A stretch of DNA of 64,000 bases from Streptomyces cyaneogriseus subsp. noncyanogenus (GCF_000931445.1 NZ_CP010849.1:6262001-6326000), one strand, 5' to 3'; shown: positions 15,833-24,846, counted from the first letter of the stretch. The notes: generated by a model from the letters alone, not told the origin. Translations and numbers: made by a program.

Positions 15833-16426
15833 ATGGCACGCCCCCGACAGTTCGACGAGCAGGACGCGGTGGTCAGAGCGACCGAGCTGTTCTGGCGACG
15901 CGGTTACCACGCCACCTCGGTGCGCGATCTGGGTGACGAGCTCAAGCTCACCCCCAGCAGCCTGTACCGGACGTTCAAGGACAAGCACACGCTGTTCCTG
16001 CGCGCGCTCGACCACTACCGGGCCACCGAGTCCGTTCAGGCCGAGCGGCTGCTGGGTGCCGACAGCCGGCCGATCCGGCACGTGCTGCGGGACTGGATGC
16101 TGTGGCTGGTCACCTGTGTGCCGGGCCGAGGCTGTTTCGTGGTCAACACCGCCACCGAACTCGGCACCACCGACGACCAGGTGAGCCGGCGTACCGAGGC
16201 GGCCTTCGAGGTCACCCGGCAGGCACTGCGCTCCTTGCTGCTCCAGGGGCGGCGCAAGGGCGAGCTGCCCACCGGCCTCGACATCGACGACGCCGTGGAA
16301 CTGCTGTTCACCACGGTCCTCGGGCTGCGTGTACGGGAACGCGCAGGCCACGACCCCGCTCGCCTGGCCACCGCGATCGACGCCGCGATCCGGGCGCTGG
16401 GCCCCGCGCCGACGACTCCCTCCTGA
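15833..16426 (+). CDS. TetR-family repressor
   Basis: 197-residue TetR regulator. The N-terminal helix-turn-helix spans about residues 10-55 (FWRRGYHATSVRDLGDELK, then SSLYRTFKDKHTLF), followed by a helical ligand-binding domain with a Cys-containing RGCFVVNTATE helix typical of the AcrR/YxaF-type group. ATG at 15833 has GAGG upstream. Divergent from the MFS exporter with two identical palindromes between, the classic local repressor-efflux pair. Confidence 0.94.
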   Translation: MARPRQFDEQDAVVRATELFWRRGYHATSVRDLGDELKLTPSSLYRTFKDKHTLFLRALDHYRATESVQAERLLGADSRPIRHVLRDWMLWLVTCVPGRGCFVVNTATELGTTDDQVSRRTEAAFEVTRQALRSLLLQGRRKGELPTGLDIDDAVELLFTTVLGLRVRERAGHDPARLATAIDAAIRALGPAPTTPS

Positions 16427-16492
16427 CCACCGGCAGCGAGCACGCCGACGGTTCGGCCGGCGCCGAAGCGACGGGCCCGTACCGTGCGGGGC

Positions 16493-17320
16493 ATGAGTGA
16501 TTCCGTACGGCACGACCCTGCCGCTGCCGCCGCCGGCTTCGCCGCTCTGCATCGGGCCGGTGACCCGCTGGTGCTGCCCAACGCCTGGGACCACGCCTCG
16601 GCGTGTCTGCTCGCCGCCCGGGGCTTTCCCGCGATCGGCACGACCAGTCTGGGCGTCGCGGCCGCCGCGGGGCTGCCCGACGGCACCTCGGCGACCCGCG
16701 AGGAGACCCTCCGGCTGGCCCTCGCCCTCGGCTCCGAGCCGTTCCTGCTGAGCGTCGACGCCGAGGGCGGATTCAGCGACGACCCGGACGAGGTGGCCGC
16801 GTTCGCGCGGGAGCTGGCGGCCGTCGGGGCCGTCGGCATCAACCTGGAGGACGGGAGGGGGTCCGTCCGCCGGCACGCCGCGAAGATCGCCGCCGTGAAG
16901 TCGGCCGCCCCGGGGCTCTTCGTCAACGCGCGCACCGACACGTTCTGGCTCGGCGAAGGGGACGGCGACGCGGACCTCGGCGCGACCCTGCGGCGCCTGG
17001 ACGCCTATCAGGAGGCGGGCGCGGACGGGGTGTTCGTCCCCGGGCTCACCGACGCCGGCCGGATCGCCGCCCTGGTGGACGCCCTCGACGTCCCCCTCAA
17101 CATCCTCTACTCGCCCACCGGGCCCCCGCTGCCGCACCTCACCGACCTCGGCGTACGCCGGATCAGCGTCGGCTCGCTGCTGTACCGCAGGGCGCTGGGC
17201 GCGGCCGTCGAGGCGATGGCCGACGTCCGGGCGGGCCGGGAGGCGGCGGGGGCGGCACCGACGTACGCCGAGGTCCGGGCGCTGGGCGAGGGCCGCGGCG
17301 AGGGCCGCGGCGAGGGCTGA
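16493..17320 (+). CDS. isocitrate lyase/PEP mutase family enzyme
   Basis: 275-residue member of the isocitrate lyase/phosphoenolpyruvate mutase superfamily (2-methylisocitrate lyase, oxaloacetate hydrolase and PEP mutase relatives). Visible family features are NAWDHASACLL near the start, TTSLGVAAAAG, the Mg-binding VDAEGGF (Asp-x-Glu), INLEDGR and VNARTDTFW. The short active-site loop without the KRCG motif of true isocitrate lyase makes a C-C lyase on a small 2-oxo/2-methyl acid likely, but the substrate is unknown. The C-terminus ends in three EGRG repeats. No phosphonate genes lie nearby. It ends 19 bp from the convergent glycosyltransferase. Confidence 0.85.
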   Translation: MSDSVRHDPAAAAAGFAALHRAGDPLVLPNAWDHASACLLAARGFPAIGTTSLGVAAAAGLPDGTSATREETLRLALALGSEPFLLSVDAEGGFSDDPDEVAAFARELAAVGAVGINLEDGRGSVRRHAAKIAAVKSAAPGLFVNARTDTFWLGEGDGDADLGATLRRLDAYQEAGADGVFVPGLTDAGRIAALVDALDVPLNILYSPTGPPLPHLTDLGVRRISVGSLLYRRALGAAVEAMADVRAGREAAGAAPTYAEVRALGEGRGEGRGEG

Positions 17321-17339
17321 GGCGCGGGAGGTACGGGCC

Positions 17340-18440
17340 TCAGGCCACCGGGGCCATGTCCGCCCGGGTGGGGACGGCGCCCGTCAGCGGGGCCGGGCTC
17401 GGGGCGGCGGTCAGCACCCTGCGGTAGACCGCCTCGTACCCGGCGGCCATGGTGTCCGGCTGGAAGTGCTCGATGACGTGGTTGCGGCAGTCGCGCGGGT
17501 CCAGCGCGCCCGCCGCCTCGATCGCCTCGGGCAGTTCGTCGACGTGCTCGCGGACGAGACCGGTCACCCCGTCGACGACGACCTCCGGGACCGAGCCGCG
17601 GCGCAGCGTGACCACCGGGGTGCCGCACACCATCGCCTCGATCATCACCATGCCGAACGGCTCCTCCCACTGGAGCGGGAAGAGCAGGCAGTGCGCCCGC
17701 GCCAGCAGCCGCTTCTTGCGCTCGCCGGTCACCTCGCCGAGCCACTCCACGCCGGGCCCGAGCCGCGGCTCGATCTCGGCCTCGAAGTAGGCGCGCTCGG
17801 CGGGTTCGCTGCACTTGGCGGCCAGCTTGATCTCCCGGCCCGCGGCGCGGGCGGCGTCGATGGCCAGGTGCATGCCCTTGTCGGGGGTGCAGCGGCCCAG
17901 GAAGAAGACCCAGTCCTCCTTGTCGCGCCGGTAGGGGAAGTCGGACGCGCGCAGCGCGTTGTGCACCGTGCCCGCCCAGTTGAGGTCGGGGGCCTGGGAG
18001 CGCTGCGACTCGGATATCGCCACCAGGTGCACGCTCTCGCCCAGGTGGCGGTAGTACTCGCCCGGTTCGCCCTCCAGCGGGCCGTGGGTGGTGACGACGG
18101 TCGGGACGCCGCGGCCGCGGGCGAGCAGCGGCCCGGCCAGGGTGTGGTCGTGGACGACGTCCACGTCGAGGTCGTCCAGGAGGCGGCCGGTCGCGGCGGC
18201 GTGCAGCACCTCGGGCAGCGGCTCGCCCAGCCGGGGGCCCTGCGGGACGTCGTAGGTGCGCAGCATGCGGTGGGCGCGGGTGCCGTTGCGGCCCGCCGCG
18301 ACCAGGGTGACGTCGTGGCCGCGGGCCACCAGCGCGTCGGTGAGGTCGGCGCACATCGCCTCGATGCCCCCGTAGCCGCGGGGCGGGAGCTCGAACCACG
18401 GCGGCGCGACCATGGCGATACGAAGCGGCCGGTTGCTCAA
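17340..18440 (-). CDS. glycosyltransferase family 4
   Basis: 366-residue GT-B retaining glycosyltransferase. The N-terminal donor/acceptor loop is PPRGYGGIEAMCADL; the C-terminal half has the E-x7-E motif in EEPFGMVMIEAMVCG. The start is TTG at 18440: the protein begins LSNRPLRIAMVAPPW and an AAAGGAG lies six bases upstream, whereas the frame open to 19712 is antisense noise. It lies downstream of the debranching-like enzyme on the same strand (227 bp gap), and such pairs recur in Streptomyces, probably acting on a glucan or compatible-solute glycoside. Cytoplasmic. Confidence 0.9.
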   Translation of the reverse strand: MSNRPLRIAMVAPPWFELPPRGYGGIEAMCADLTDALVARGHDVTLVAAGRNGTRAHRMLRTYDVPQGPRLGEPLPEVLHAAATGRLLDDLDVDVVHDHTLAGPLLARGRGVPTVVTTHGPLEGEPGEYYRHLGESVHLVAISESQRSQAPDLNWAGTVHNALRASDFPYRRDKEDWVFFLGRCTPDKGMHLAIDAARAAGREIKLAAKCSEPAERAYFEAEIEPRLGPGVEWLGEVTGERKKRLLARAHCLLFPLQWEEPFGMVMIEAMVCGTPVVTLRRGSVPEVVVDGVTGLVREHVDELPEAIEAAGALDPRDCRNHVIEHFQPDTMAAGYEAVYRRVLTAAPSPAPLTGAVPTRADMAPVA

Positions 18441-18667
18441 CGCAGCTCCTTTCGTTCGGTCGTCGCCCGCCGCCGCCCGCGCCCGCGGGCACGGCGGTGC
18501 CTCGCCGGCGCGTGCCCGGCCGTACCCGGAGACACGGACGCGCACGGGCGTACGGGCACACGGGCAGGCGGGGGCGACGGATACGGGGCGGCGGGTCAAG
18601 GGGGGCCCGGCCGCGGGCGGCGTCGGCCGCGGCCGGGCTTCCGGGGGAGGGGAGAAGAGATCTGAGG

Positions 18668-20812
18668 TCAGCCGGGGTGCGGCGGGTCCACCGCCGGACA
18701 CGCGCAGGGCGTCTCGGACAGCCGCATCCCGGACGGCAGGCCGGTGACGCGGACACCGCCGTCCCGGGCCACCGCCACGCCCACCCGGGCGGCGCCCACC
18801 GGCACGTCGGTCAGCCGCAGCGCCCCGTAGCGGGCCGGGAGCGCGGGGTCGAGGCGGAGCACGCCGTGCGGCACGCACACCTCCGCGCCGAGCAGCACCC
18901 GCAGCAGGTGCAGCGGGGTGGCGGAGGCCCACGCCTGCGGGGAGCAGGCCGCCGGGTAGGGCACCGGCTGCGCGTACTCGGTGCGGTCGAAGCCGCACAG
19001 CAGCTCCGGCAGGCGCCCGCCGAAGGCCGCGGCGGCGTCCAGGACGGCCTCGGCGACGCGGCGGGCGTGGGCGGTGAAGCCGTAGCGCCTCAGCCCCGCC
19101 GCGACGATGCCGCTGTCGTGCGGCCACACCGAACCGTTGTGGTAGCTCATCGGGTTGTAGGCGGCCATGGTGGTGGCCAGCGTGCGCACGCCCCAGCCGC
19201 TGAACATCTGCGGGGAGAGCAGGAGTTCGGCGACGGCGGGCGCCTTGTCCGCGTCGACGATGCCGGTCCACAGGCAGTGCCCCATGTTGGAGGCGAGCGC
19301 GTCGACGGGGCGTTTGCCGCCGTCGAGCGCCTCGGCGTACCAGCCGCGCTCGGGCAGCCAGAACCGCTCGTTGAAGCGCTCCTTCAGCAGCCGCGCCCGC
19401 TGGTGCCACTTCTCGGCGCCGGACGGGTCTCCGGTGTGCTCGGCGAGCAGGGCGCGCGCCCGGTAGGCGGCGTAGACGTACCCCTGTACCTCGGCGAGCG
19501 CGATCGGCGGCTCCGCGAGCCGTCCGTCGGCGCTGTTGACGCCGTCCCAGGAGTCCTTCCAGCCCTGGTTGGCCAAGCCCCGGTCGGTGGAGCGCCGGTA
19601 CTCCACGAACCCGTCGCCGTCCCGGTCCCCGTACCGCTCCACCCACTCCAGCGCCCGGTCGGCGTGGGGCAGCAGCTCCCGTACGGCGTCCGGGTCGACG
19701 CCCCAGCGGCACAGCTCGCCGAGCAGCATCACGAACAGGGGGGTGGCGTCGACGGTGCCGTAGTACACGGTGCCGCCCAGGGCGAGGGACGCCTCGACGC
19801 CGAAGCGCAGCTCGTGCGGGATCTTGCCGGGCTCCTCCTCGGTCACCGGGTCGGTCTTCACGCCCTGGTACCGGGCGAGGGTCTGCGCGGTGCCGAGGGC
19901 GAGCTGCGGGTCCAGGGGCAGCGCCATCAGCGCGGTGAGGAGGGAGTCACGGCCGAACAGCGCCATGAACCAGGGGGCGCCGGCCGCGACGACGGGCGTG
20001 TCGGGGCGCTCCGGGTCGAAGATGCGCAGCGCGCCCAGGTCCTGGCAACTGCGGCGCAGGGTCAGCGCCAGCGACTCGTCGCCCACCTTCACGCGGGGCC
20101 CGGTCTCGCGCCACTCGGTGGTGCGCACCGACGGCCCGGCCTGCTCCACGGGGCGCTCCAGCGGGAACGACGTCGGCGTCTCCACCCCGTCGATCACCGG
20201 CGTGACCAGTACGGACGCCCGCCAGGTGCCGCGCGGCGGCACGACCGCGCGGAAGGTGAGCCGGCCGGGGGAGCAGACGGCGTCCTCGGCGACGATCCGG
20301 ACGCCCCGGCTCTCGCCGCGCCACGTCCGGGTCAGGGCGAGCACGCCGTCGCCGTAGTCGACGCCGTACTGTCCGCGGGGCTTCACCCGGCCCTCCTTGA
20401 CCTCGAACAGGTCGGCGAAGTCGGCCTCGACGCGCAGGGTGAGCACACAGGCCGCGGCCTCGTTGCCGAGGTTGCGCAGCACCAGGTCCTCGCGCATGCC
20501 CGCGCCCACGTACCGGCGCCGCTCCACGAGGACGGTCGCCTCGCTGTGCCCGGGGCGCGGCCGGGCCCGGCCCAGGAACAGGGCCTCGTAGGGCTCCTCG
20601 GCGATGACGGAGAGCGCGTCGACCTCCTCGTCGTCCAGCCGCAGTTGCCAGCCGGACAGGATGCGGGTGTCGCGGTGGAACAGGCCGTGAGGGGTGCCGG
20701 GTGCGAGGTCCCCGCCCCGCTCGGACAGGCAGAACGACGATCCCTCGATCAACGTCACCGAATCGCCGCCGCCCTGCGTCGCCTCCCCGGCGAACGTCCA
20801 GCCCGCGCCCAT
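18668..20812 (-). CDS. glycogen-debranching-like (alpha/alpha)6 glycosidase
   Basis: 714-residue protein with an N-terminal glycogen-debranching beta-domain (about 20-240; starts TLIEGSSFCLSERGGD) and a C-terminal (alpha/alpha)6 barrel of the amylo-alpha-1,6-glucosidase type. Catalytic-cleft motifs include LFGRDSLLTALMALPLDP, NQGWKDSWDGV and YHNGSVWPHDSGI, with acidic residues in the usual places. No signal peptide, so it acts in the cytoplasm. Together with the GT4 gene downstream it may build or trim an alpha-glucan or glucosylated solute. The ATG at 20812 has no close alternative. Confidence 0.9.
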   Translation of the reverse strand: MGAGWTFAGEATQGGGDSVTLIEGSSFCLSERGGDLAPGTPHGLFHRDTRILSGWQLRLDDEEVDALSVIAEEPYEALFLGRARPRPGHSEATVLVERRRYVGAGMREDLVLRNLGNEAAACVLTLRVEADFADLFEVKEGRVKPRGQYGVDYGDGVLALTRTWRGESRGVRIVAEDAVCSPGRLTFRAVVPPRGTWRASVLVTPVIDGVETPTSFPLERPVEQAGPSVRTTEWRETGPRVKVGDESLALTLRRSCQDLGALRIFDPERPDTPVVAAGAPWFMALFGRDSLLTALMALPLDPQLALGTAQTLARYQGVKTDPVTEEEPGKIPHELRFGVEASLALGGTVYYGTVDATPLFVMLLGELCRWGVDPDAVRELLPHADRALEWVERYGDRDGDGFVEYRRSTDRGLANQGWKDSWDGVNSADGRLAEPPIALAEVQGYVYAAYRARALLAEHTGDPSGAEKWHQRARLLKERFNERFWLPERGWYAEALDGGKRPVDALASNMGHCLWTGIVDADKAPAVAELLLSPQMFSGWGVRTLATTMAAYNPMSYHNGSVWPHDSGIVAAGLRRYGFTAHARRVAEAVLDAAAAFGGRLPELLCGFDRTEYAQPVPYPAACSPQAWASATPLHLLRVLLGAEVCVPHGVLRLDPALPARYGALRLTDVPVGAARVGVAVARDGGVRVTGLPSGMRLSETPCACPAVDPPHPG

Positions 20813-20946
20813 CGATCACCTTCCCGCCACGACAGTCCACGACGTCCACGACAGCCCAGGAACACGGGCAGTGCGTCACGGAGTACGCACGTGAGCACGG
20901 AACCCGTGAGAAGAGGGTCGATCGGTCATGTTTTATACGACGCAGC

Positions 20947-21720
20947 TCAACTTTCCTGCAAGTGGCCGCAGTCCCCCGCACAACGCCCGCCATCGGTACC
21001 GTCCAGACCGTCCAGCAGCCCGGCGAGGCGTTCCGCGAACGCCTCGGGACGGTCGAGGGCCCCGAGGTGGCCGCCCGGGAACTCGGCGAAGCCGCCGCCC
21101 GTGCGCTCGGCGAGGAACGCGGCCGTCCGGTACGGCGGTTGGTCCCGCGAGCCGGAACCGGCGGCCAGGGTCAGCCGGGCGGCACGGGCGCGCAGGGCGT
21201 CCAGGTCCGGCGCGTACGCGGTGAAGGGGCCTACGACCCGGGCGAGGAAGACGCCCATGGGGTCGGCCGGCTCCCCGGCGGCGGACGGCGGCCCGCCCAG
21301 GCTCCGCAGCAGGTCCCGGCGCTCCCGGGCCCCGTCGGGCAGCACGGTGAGGGCCGGGGGTTCGTGGGCGACGACGTGCCGCAGCCGCCGCGGGTGCCGG
21401 GCGAGCAGGTCCAGGGCCGCGATACCGCCGGAGCTCATCCCCAGCACCCGCGCCGACTCCCCCTGGGGGAGGACCGCGTCCAGCACCCGCCGCGCGCCCT
21501 CGCTCCACCACTCCACCCGCTGTTCGGGGACGGGCAGGCCGAGCCGCCCGTGGGCGAGGCCGAGCGGGTCGTACGTCACCACGGTGAAGCGGGCCGACAG
21601 GGCTGCCGTCAGCGGCTCCAGCCCCATGGGGTGGCCCGCGCCGCCGGGGACGACGAGCAGGACGGGGCCGCTGCCGGTGACGTCGTAGTGATCGCGGTGC
21701 CGGTCAGTCCGGTCGGTCAT
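20947..21720 (-). CDS. alpha/beta hydrolase
   Basis: 257-residue alpha/beta-fold hydrolase. VVPGGAGHPMGLEPL is the oxyanion-loop region, GMSSGGIAALDLL holds the nucleophile Ser, and the catalytic His is in FPGGHLGALDRPE. ATG at 21720 overlaps the 3' end of the tetR gene by 17 bp, so the two are one transcript and this hydrolase is the probable target of that regulator. Members of this group act on esters, lactones or epoxides; substrate unknown. The last residues (GRCAGDCGHLQES) are unusually Cys/His-containing. Confidence 0.88.
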   Translation of the reverse strand: MTDRTDRHRDHYDVTGSGPVLLVVPGGAGHPMGLEPLTAALSARFTVVTYDPLGLAHGRLGLPVPEQRVEWWSEGARRVLDAVLPQGESARVLGMSSGGIAALDLLARHPRRLRHVVAHEPPALTVLPDGARERRDLLRSLGGPPSAAGEPADPMGVFLARVVGPFTAYAPDLDALRARAARLTLAAGSGSRDQPPYRTAAFLAERTGGGFAEFPGGHLGALDRPEAFAERLAGLLDGLDGTDGGRCAGDCGHLQES

Positions 21721-22297
21721 GGTCCGTCTCCTCGCGGGGCCAGTTCTCCAGCGTGATGTGCAGGGCGTCGATCGCCTTGTCCCAGGACGCCTGGACGTCG
21801 CGGGCGGCGCCGAAGCCGCCGGCCGCCTCCAGGGCGCAGTAGCCGTGGAAGGTGCTGCGCAGCAGGCGGACGGCGTCGGTGAGATCGGGCTCCGCCAGGC
21901 CGTAGGCGCGGAGCATGCCGTAGGTGATCTCGGCGGTGCGGTGCAGGGCGGGGGAGCGGGCGGCGAGGTCCTGGTCGATGCGGATCTGGGTCGCCGCGTA
22001 CCGCCCCGGCCGGGTCAGCGCGTACTCCCGGTAGGCACCGGCGAAGGCGGCCAGCGCCTCCTTCCCGGCACGCCCGGCCACGGCGGCGGCGATGCGGTCG
22101 ATCAGCTCGCCGCCCGCGAACAGGGCCAGCCGGGTGCGCAGGTCCTGGACGTTCTTGACGTGCGCGTACAGGCTCGCGTCCTTCACCCCGAAGCGGCGTG
22201 CCAGCGCCGACAGGGTGACGTTCTCGAACCCGGCCTCGTCGGCGAGGTCGGCGGCGGCCGCGACGAGGCGGTCGGCGGTGAGCCCGGCGCGGGGCAT
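21704..22297 (-). CDS. TetR-family regulator (WHG-domain type)
   Basis: 197-residue TetR protein. The helix-turn-helix spans about residues 8-52 (NVTLSALARRFGVKDASLYAHVKN). The C-terminal part is of the WHG type (LLRSTFHGYCALEAAGGF). It is co-transcribed with the alpha/beta hydrolase through a 17-bp overlap and preceded by a cluster of CCTAG-type inverted repeats, so it probably represses its own operon. Confidence 0.92.
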   Translation of the reverse strand: MPRAGLTADRLVAAAADLADEAGFENVTLSALARRFGVKDASLYAHVKNVQDLRTRLALFAGGELIDRIAAAVAGRAGKEALAAFAGAYREYALTRPGRYAATQIRIDQDLAARSPALHRTAEITYGMLRAYGLAEPDLTDAVRLLRSTFHGYCALEAAGGFGAARDVQASWDKAIDALHITLENWPREETDHDRPD

Positions 22298-22602
22298 GAC
22301 GGAACCTCCCTAAAACCTAGGGCCTCTAGGAAGATGCCTAGTGTAGGGAGGGAGACGGTCGGCGTCACGCCTTTTGGTCCGGCGGGTGGTGCCCATGGCC
22401 GGTGACTGTCCGTCAACTGTGCGATGTCTGTGCATGGTTGGCGTCTCCAGTGTTCACGGAGGTGAGCGGCCGTCTCCGGTACGCCCCCCGCTCGCCCCTG
22501 AGTTGTTCAACGTTCATCTTCTGGCTTGATCCTCCTCACGCGCGGCGCACCAGCGCGGCGGCAGACGGCCGCAGAAGGCAGCGGCGATCAGGAGGCACCT
22601 TC
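22298..22602. other. divergent promoter region, no gene
   Basis: 305 bp between tetR and the exported metallohydrolase. The tetR-proximal end has the CCTAG repeats. The metallohydrolase-proximal end is less G+C rich (TTGTTCAACGTTCATC, then TTGATCC) and probably contains its promoter. No coding frame is convincing. Confidence 0.55.
22316..22341. promoter_or_regulatory. CCTAG inverted repeats, likely TetR operator
   Basis: Three CCTAG/CTAGG half-sites occur in 26 bp: CCTAGG at 22316-22321, CTAGG at 22326-22330 and CCTAG at 22337-22341. The last two form an inverted repeat with a 6-bp spacer. The position, 19-44 bp upstream of tetR, suits autorepression. Confidence 0.55.
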
Positions 22603-24321
22603 ATGGGACACGGTCACGGTCACGCTCATGGCCATGCGCATCACCACGGACACGGGCATCACCACGGACCCGGCCACGACCACGGGACCGCGCCGCTGCC
22701 CGCCGCGTTCGACACCTCCGTGCCCGACGAGGCCCTGACCCCCGAACAGCGCTCGCGCCGCTCGCTGCTGCGCCGCGCCGGACTGCTCGGCGCGGGCCTG
22801 GCCGCCGGGAGCGTCCTCGGCCAGGCGGCCCCCGCCGCCGCGGCGACGGGCGGCCGCAGGGACAAGGGCTTCCTGTGGCTCGCCGGCGACCACCACATCC
22901 ACACCCAGTACAGCAGCGACGGCAAGTACCGCGTCGTCGACCAGGTCCGCCAGGGCGCCCGGCACGGCATGGACTGGCTCGTCATCACCGACCACGGCAG
23001 CGCCACCCACGCCAAGATCGGCGTCGAGAAGGTCAACCCGGACATCCGCGAGGCCCGCAGCGCCTACCAGGACACCCTGGTCTTCCAGGGCCTGGAGTGG
23101 AACATCCCGGCCGCCGAGCACGGCACCGTCTTCGTGCACCCCGGCAGGAACGAGGTCGCCGTCCTCAAGCAGTTCGAGACCGACTACGACGGCAGCATCA
23201 AGGGCGCCACCGACTCCACGCCCGCCAACGAGGCGCTCGCCGTCGCCGGTCTCGCCTTCCTCCACGAGCAGGTGCGGCGGCGCAAGGTCAAGGACGCGCT
23301 GATGCTCGCCAACCACCCGGCGCGGCGCGGCGTCGACTCCCCGCACGAGATCCGCGCCTGGCGCGACGCGACGCCCGCGAGCCACCGGATCGCCGTCGGC
23401 TTCGAGGGCGCCCCCGGCCACCAGGCCGCCGGACTGCCCGCACCGCTCGGCATGGCCCGCGCCCGGGGCATCTACGACAACAACCCCGGCCCCAACTCCT
23501 TCCCCGGCTACCCCCTGGAGTCCTACCGCACCTGGGGCGGCTTCGACTGGATGACCGCCACCGTCGGCGGCCTGTGGGACAGCCTGCTCGCCGAGGGCAA
23601 GCCCTGGTGGATCACCGCCAACTCCGACTCCCACCAGGTCTACGCCGACACCGCCGTACGCGGCCCCGGCGGCGACTTCCAGACCGACGGCCGCTACCCG
23701 GACCCGGTCTACGGCGGCAAGGTCGACCTCACCCAGGGCGACTACTGGCCCGGCCAGTACAGCCGCACCCACGTCGGCGCCGACGGCTTCTCCTACGCCG
23801 CCGTCATGGACGGCATCCGGGCGGGCCGCGTCTGGGTCGACCACGGGCAGCTCGTCAGCGGCCTCGACGTCCGGGTGGCGGGCGCCGGCCGCTGGGCCAC
23901 ACTCGGCGGCGCGCTGCACGTGAAGAAGGGCACGCGCGTCACCCTGACCGCCGACGTGGCCCTGGCCGGCGGCCCCAACTGGGCCGGATTCGTGCCCAGG
24001 CTGGCGCGCGTGGACGTCATCCAGGGCGATGTCACGGGCGAGGTGAGGGACAAGGACACCTTCACCGCCCCCACCGCCCGGGTCGTCACCTCCTACGAGG
24101 TGGACAAGACGGCCGGCACCGTCCGCCTCACCTACGACCTGGGCCGCGTGGAGCGCCCCGTCTACGTCCGGCTGCGCGGCACCGACGGCAACCGCGGTGC
24201 CGTCGGCGCGATGGGCGCCGCCGTCGACCCGGCGGGCCCGGCCCTCGACGTCGTCGGCGACGCCGACCCCTGGCGCGACCTGTGGTTCTACACCAACCCG
24301 GTGTGGGTGCTGCCCGCGTGA
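22603..24321 (+). CDS. Tat-exported PHP-domain metallohydrolase (CehA/McbA family) with His-rich leader
   Basis: 572-residue exported hydrolase. The ATG at 22603 follows GGAGG. Residues 1-28 are an extraordinary His/Gly run (about half His), placed before a twin-arginine signal (SRRSLLRRAGLLGAGLAAG, ending AAAA near residue 80). The mature part is a PHP-type metallo-phosphoesterase/CehA domain: GDHHIHTQYSSDG, ITDHGSATH, ANHPARR and NSDSH supply metal ligands, followed by a C-terminal beta domain. Because Tat substrates fold before export, the His run could load metal ions in the cytoplasm (inference). A small gene is coupled directly downstream. Confidence 0.9.
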   Translation: MGHGHGHAHGHAHHHGHGHHHGPGHDHGTAPLPAAFDTSVPDEALTPEQRSRRSLLRRAGLLGAGLAAGSVLGQAAPAAAATGGRRDKGFLWLAGDHHIHTQYSSDGKYRVVDQVRQGARHGMDWLVITDHGSATHAKIGVEKVNPDIREARSAYQDTLVFQGLEWNIPAAEHGTVFVHPGRNEVAVLKQFETDYDGSIKGATDSTPANEALAVAGLAFLHEQVRRRKVKDALMLANHPARRGVDSPHEIRAWRDATPASHRIAVGFEGAPGHQAAGLPAPLGMARARGIYDNNPGPNSFPGYPLESYRTWGGFDWMTATVGGLWDSLLAEGKPWWITANSDSHQVYADTAVRGPGGDFQTDGRYPDPVYGGKVDLTQGDYWPGQYSRTHVGADGFSYAAVMDGIRAGRVWVDHGQLVSGLDVRVAGAGRWATLGGALHVKKGTRVTLTADVALAGGPNWAGFVPRLARVDVIQGDVTGEVRDKDTFTAPTARVVTSYEVDKTAGTVRLTYDLGRVERPVYVRLRGTDGNRGAVGAMGAAVDPAGPALDVVGDADPWRDLWFYTNPVWVLPA

Positions 24322-24830
24322 CCCCGCACGCCCTCACCGTGGACGCGGGGACCCGGGAGCTGCGCGCCGCCGACCACCTGCTGCGCACGCTGGCGGCCGG
24401 GCTCGCCCTCCCCGACGACGTGTTCGGCTGCACCCACCTGGTGCACGGCGAACGCCCGCGGGTCGCCGTGTCCCTCACCCGGCCGGGCGGGCCGCTCCCG
24501 CCCGGCCTCGCCGAGCGGCTGGCGCGGCGGGGGTACGCGGTCGCCCCCGGCCTGCCGGACGCGGCGGGCCGCGCGGTGCTCTACCCGGGCGCCGCCGCGC
24601 TCACCGGCACCCTCACGGTCGCCGAGCTGCTCGCCCGCTCCGCGATCGACGCGGTGCGGGTGCTCGGCGCCGCCGGGCCCGCCGCCCCGGGGACCCGGCT
24701 GGTGACCCGGGACCATGTGCGCCCGCAGTGGCGGGAGGGACGGCTGGAGCTGGCCGCCGTACCGGCCGCCGGCGACACCCTCGTCCCCTTCGAGGTCCCG
24801 GACCCGACGCCCTGCTGCGCGGACCACTGA
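24318..24830 (+). CDS. hypothetical protein coupled to the metallohydrolase
   Basis: 170-residue soluble protein; the GTG start overlaps the stop of the metallohydrolase gene (GTGA), so the two are translated together. The family is not recognised. It begins TPHALTVDAGTRELRAADH, has an Ala/Leu-rich middle (GTLTVAELLARSAIDAVRVLG) and ends VPDPTPCCADH, a Cys-Cys-x-x-His tail that could bind metal. No export signal. It may be a cytoplasmic helper of the exported enzyme, but only gene order supports this. Confidence 0.7.
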   Translation: MTPHALTVDAGTRELRAADHLLRTLAAGLALPDDVFGCTHLVHGERPRVAVSLTRPGGPLPPGLAERLARRGYAVAPGLPDAAGRAVLYPGAAALTGTLTVAELLARSAIDAVRVLGAAGPAAPGTRLVTRDHVRPQWREGRLELAAVPAAGDTLVPFEVPDPTPCCADH

Positions 24831-24846
24831 CGACGGCACGGTCCTG

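Noticed and set aside
14528..17137. Very long open frame running from the MFS gene back through tetR and the lyase gene
   Set aside because: Only the part after the GTG at 15736 has transporter sequence; the rest is antisense to real genes with strong family motifs.
16493..17320. Phosphonate biosynthesis (PEP mutase) considered
   Set aside because: The protein is in the broad lyase/mutase superfamily, but no phosphonopyruvate decarboxylase or other phosphonate gene lies nearby.
17340..19712. Long minus-strand frame extending the glycosyltransferase upstream through the debranching gene
   Set aside because: The extension is out of frame with the debranching enzyme and Arg/Pro-rich; a TTG with a clear Shine-Dalgarno explains the true start.
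22441..22535. GTTCA-type sequences upstream of the PHP metallohydrolase considered as PHO boxes
   Set aside because: Only isolated half-matches; the 11-bp direct-repeat structure needed for PhoP is not there.
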